DNA from: Pseudomonas sp. GD03919
GTDB taxonomy: Bacteria; Pseudomonadota; Gammaproteobacteria; Pseudomonadales; Pseudomonadaceae
Reading direction: 5' to 3'
NCBI RefSeq assembly: GCF_029814935.1
Contig: NZ_CP104582.1
Location: forward strand, 4,526,001 to 4,590,000
DNA: 64,000 nucleotides
The notes beneath the pieces were generated by a model. That model did no database searches. It was not told the DNA's origin and was given only the letters and a program-made list of their open reading frames with translations. Positions 63,436-64,000 of the stretch are shown here, one piece after another; the first letter of the stretch is position 1; each line of letters opens with the position of its first letter. The translations under genes were made by a program, and so were the position numbers.

Positions 63436-64000
63436 ATGATCCCTAGTCAAATCGCTGTCTTTATAGGCTCTCCGATCGAGCATGAGTCGGAGCGGGCTGT
63501 ACTCCTTGAGCTGCTGCGATTGCTCGAGGAGTCCGGCGAGACCGCCACAGTTATGGTCAACCTAAATCTTAAAGGGCGGCAGCTAGACTTAGTGGTCGGG
63601 ACGGATCGTCTAACTCTGGTCCTTGAAGCTAAAGCCAGTACGGTGCCGCTCAGCGGAACAACAAATGGCCCATGGATCGCTCATACCCGCTCAGGGCGCT
63701 CGAGAACCACGGGTAATGCCTACGCCCAGGCCCTGGGCGAAAAAAACGCTCTCTGCAGCGCTCTCCGCGATTTTCTAGGTGAGGTTGAAGGGTATCCAGA
63801 TGCCCATGTGGTGTTCGTCCCCGAGCTGGCAGAAGGCTCACAGCTGTCGTTTGATTTCAAGGTCAGCTATGGAGGGATAGGCGGGCTCGCTACACAACTG
63901 ACCGGACGTTCCGAGCTCCGTTGCTCTGCCGACCAATGGCGCGCGTTTGCTTTACGGCATGGCCTTGAACAAGTGTTCGATCTTACCTGCGCCCTAGATC
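63436..64000 (+). CDS. NERD-domain nuclease-related protein (partial)
   Basis: The gene starts at ATG 63436 (or in frame at 63391) and runs off the right edge after 188 codons. The N-terminus IAVFIGSPIEHESERAVLLELL and the core RQLDLVVGTDRLTLVLEAK show the NERD nuclease fold, with the catalytic Asp and the ExK pair intact. NERD domains are often fused to helicases or kinases and occur in DNA-processing and phage-defence genes. Neither start has a clear ribosome binding site. The codon use is less GC-biased than in the core genes, and it lies just beyond transposon-end-like repeats. Confidence 0.75.
   Translation, partial: MIPSQIAVFIGSPIEHESERAVLLELLRLLEESGETATVMVNLNLKGRQLDLVVGTDRLTLVLEAKASTVPLSGTTNGPWIAHTRSGRSRTTGNAYAQALGEKNALCSALRDFLGEVEGYPDAHVVFVPELAEGSQLSFDFKVSYGGIGGLATQLTGRSELRCSADQWRAFALRHGLEQVFDLTCALD

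Overview
This is chromosomal DNA of a GC-rich gammaproteobacterium, almost certainly a Pseudomonas. The evidence is the gene order of the aa3-type oxidase cluster (coxB-coxA-ctaG-coxC, a reverse-strand DUF2909 gene, SURF1, an SCO-like gene, ctaA, ctaB/cyoE, senC), which matches that of P. aeruginosa; the aerobic cob genes in the Pseudomonas arrangement; and many GTAG-type REP palindromes. A species of the P. mendocina/oleovorans/alcaligenes kind is plausible, but the sequence alone does not settle it.

Layout. (1) 0-9.3 kb: cytochrome c oxidase structural, assembly and heme A genes, closed by a terminator, with a stationary-phase-type promoter in front of coxB. (2) 9.3-16.7 kb: a TAXI-type TRAP transporter (DUF1850 protein, fused permease, binding protein), a sigma54 promoter, and a DctB/DctD-like two-component system that probably drives it. 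(3) 16.7-22 kb: a corrinoid uptake operon (TonB-dependent receptor, ATPase, binding protein, permease) behind a cobalamin riboswitch. (4) 22-30.2 kb: aerobic cobalamin genes: a ferredoxin-like protein, cobK and cobL on the minus strand; cobG, cobH, cobI and a cbiG-cobJ fusion on the plus strand. The riboswitch in front of cobG is interrupted by two palindromic elements. (5) 30.2-43.4 kb: accessory genes: GlxA-type regulator, LysE exporter, flavin reductase, SDR/LysR pair, an internally deleted MFS gene, a Fur-type siderophore uptake locus (IutA-like receptor, RhtX/FptX-like permease, PchR-like regulator), an AhpD-like protein, a second TonB receptor and an acetyltransferase. (6) 43.4-52.7 kb: more cobalamin genes: cobF, ChlD- and ChlI-like chelatase partners, cobN, cobW behind a third cobalamin riboswitch, then cobE and cobM. 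(7) 52.7-64 kb: a mosaic region: a small paralogue pair flanking it, a ParD-like/methionine aminopeptidase pair with a palindromic operator, a lower-GC island with an SF2 helicase and a small partner, an IS21-type istB remnant, an RND efflux operon, a DUF1275 membrane protein, transposon-end-like repeats and the start of a NERD-domain gene that runs off the window.

The main theme is vitamin B12: three cobalamin riboswitches, uptake genes and ten or more genes of the oxygen-dependent corrin pathway lie together. Cobalt insertion probably uses CobN with ChlI/ChlD-type AAA+ and VWA partners. The genes for the later steps (cobB, cobO, cobQ, cobD, cobP and others) are not in this window.

The most unusual structures are the doubly interrupted cobalamin riboswitch, the ParD-like/Map pair and the helicase island with its IS-derived borders. 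No tRNA, rRNA, CRISPR array or prophage was seen.
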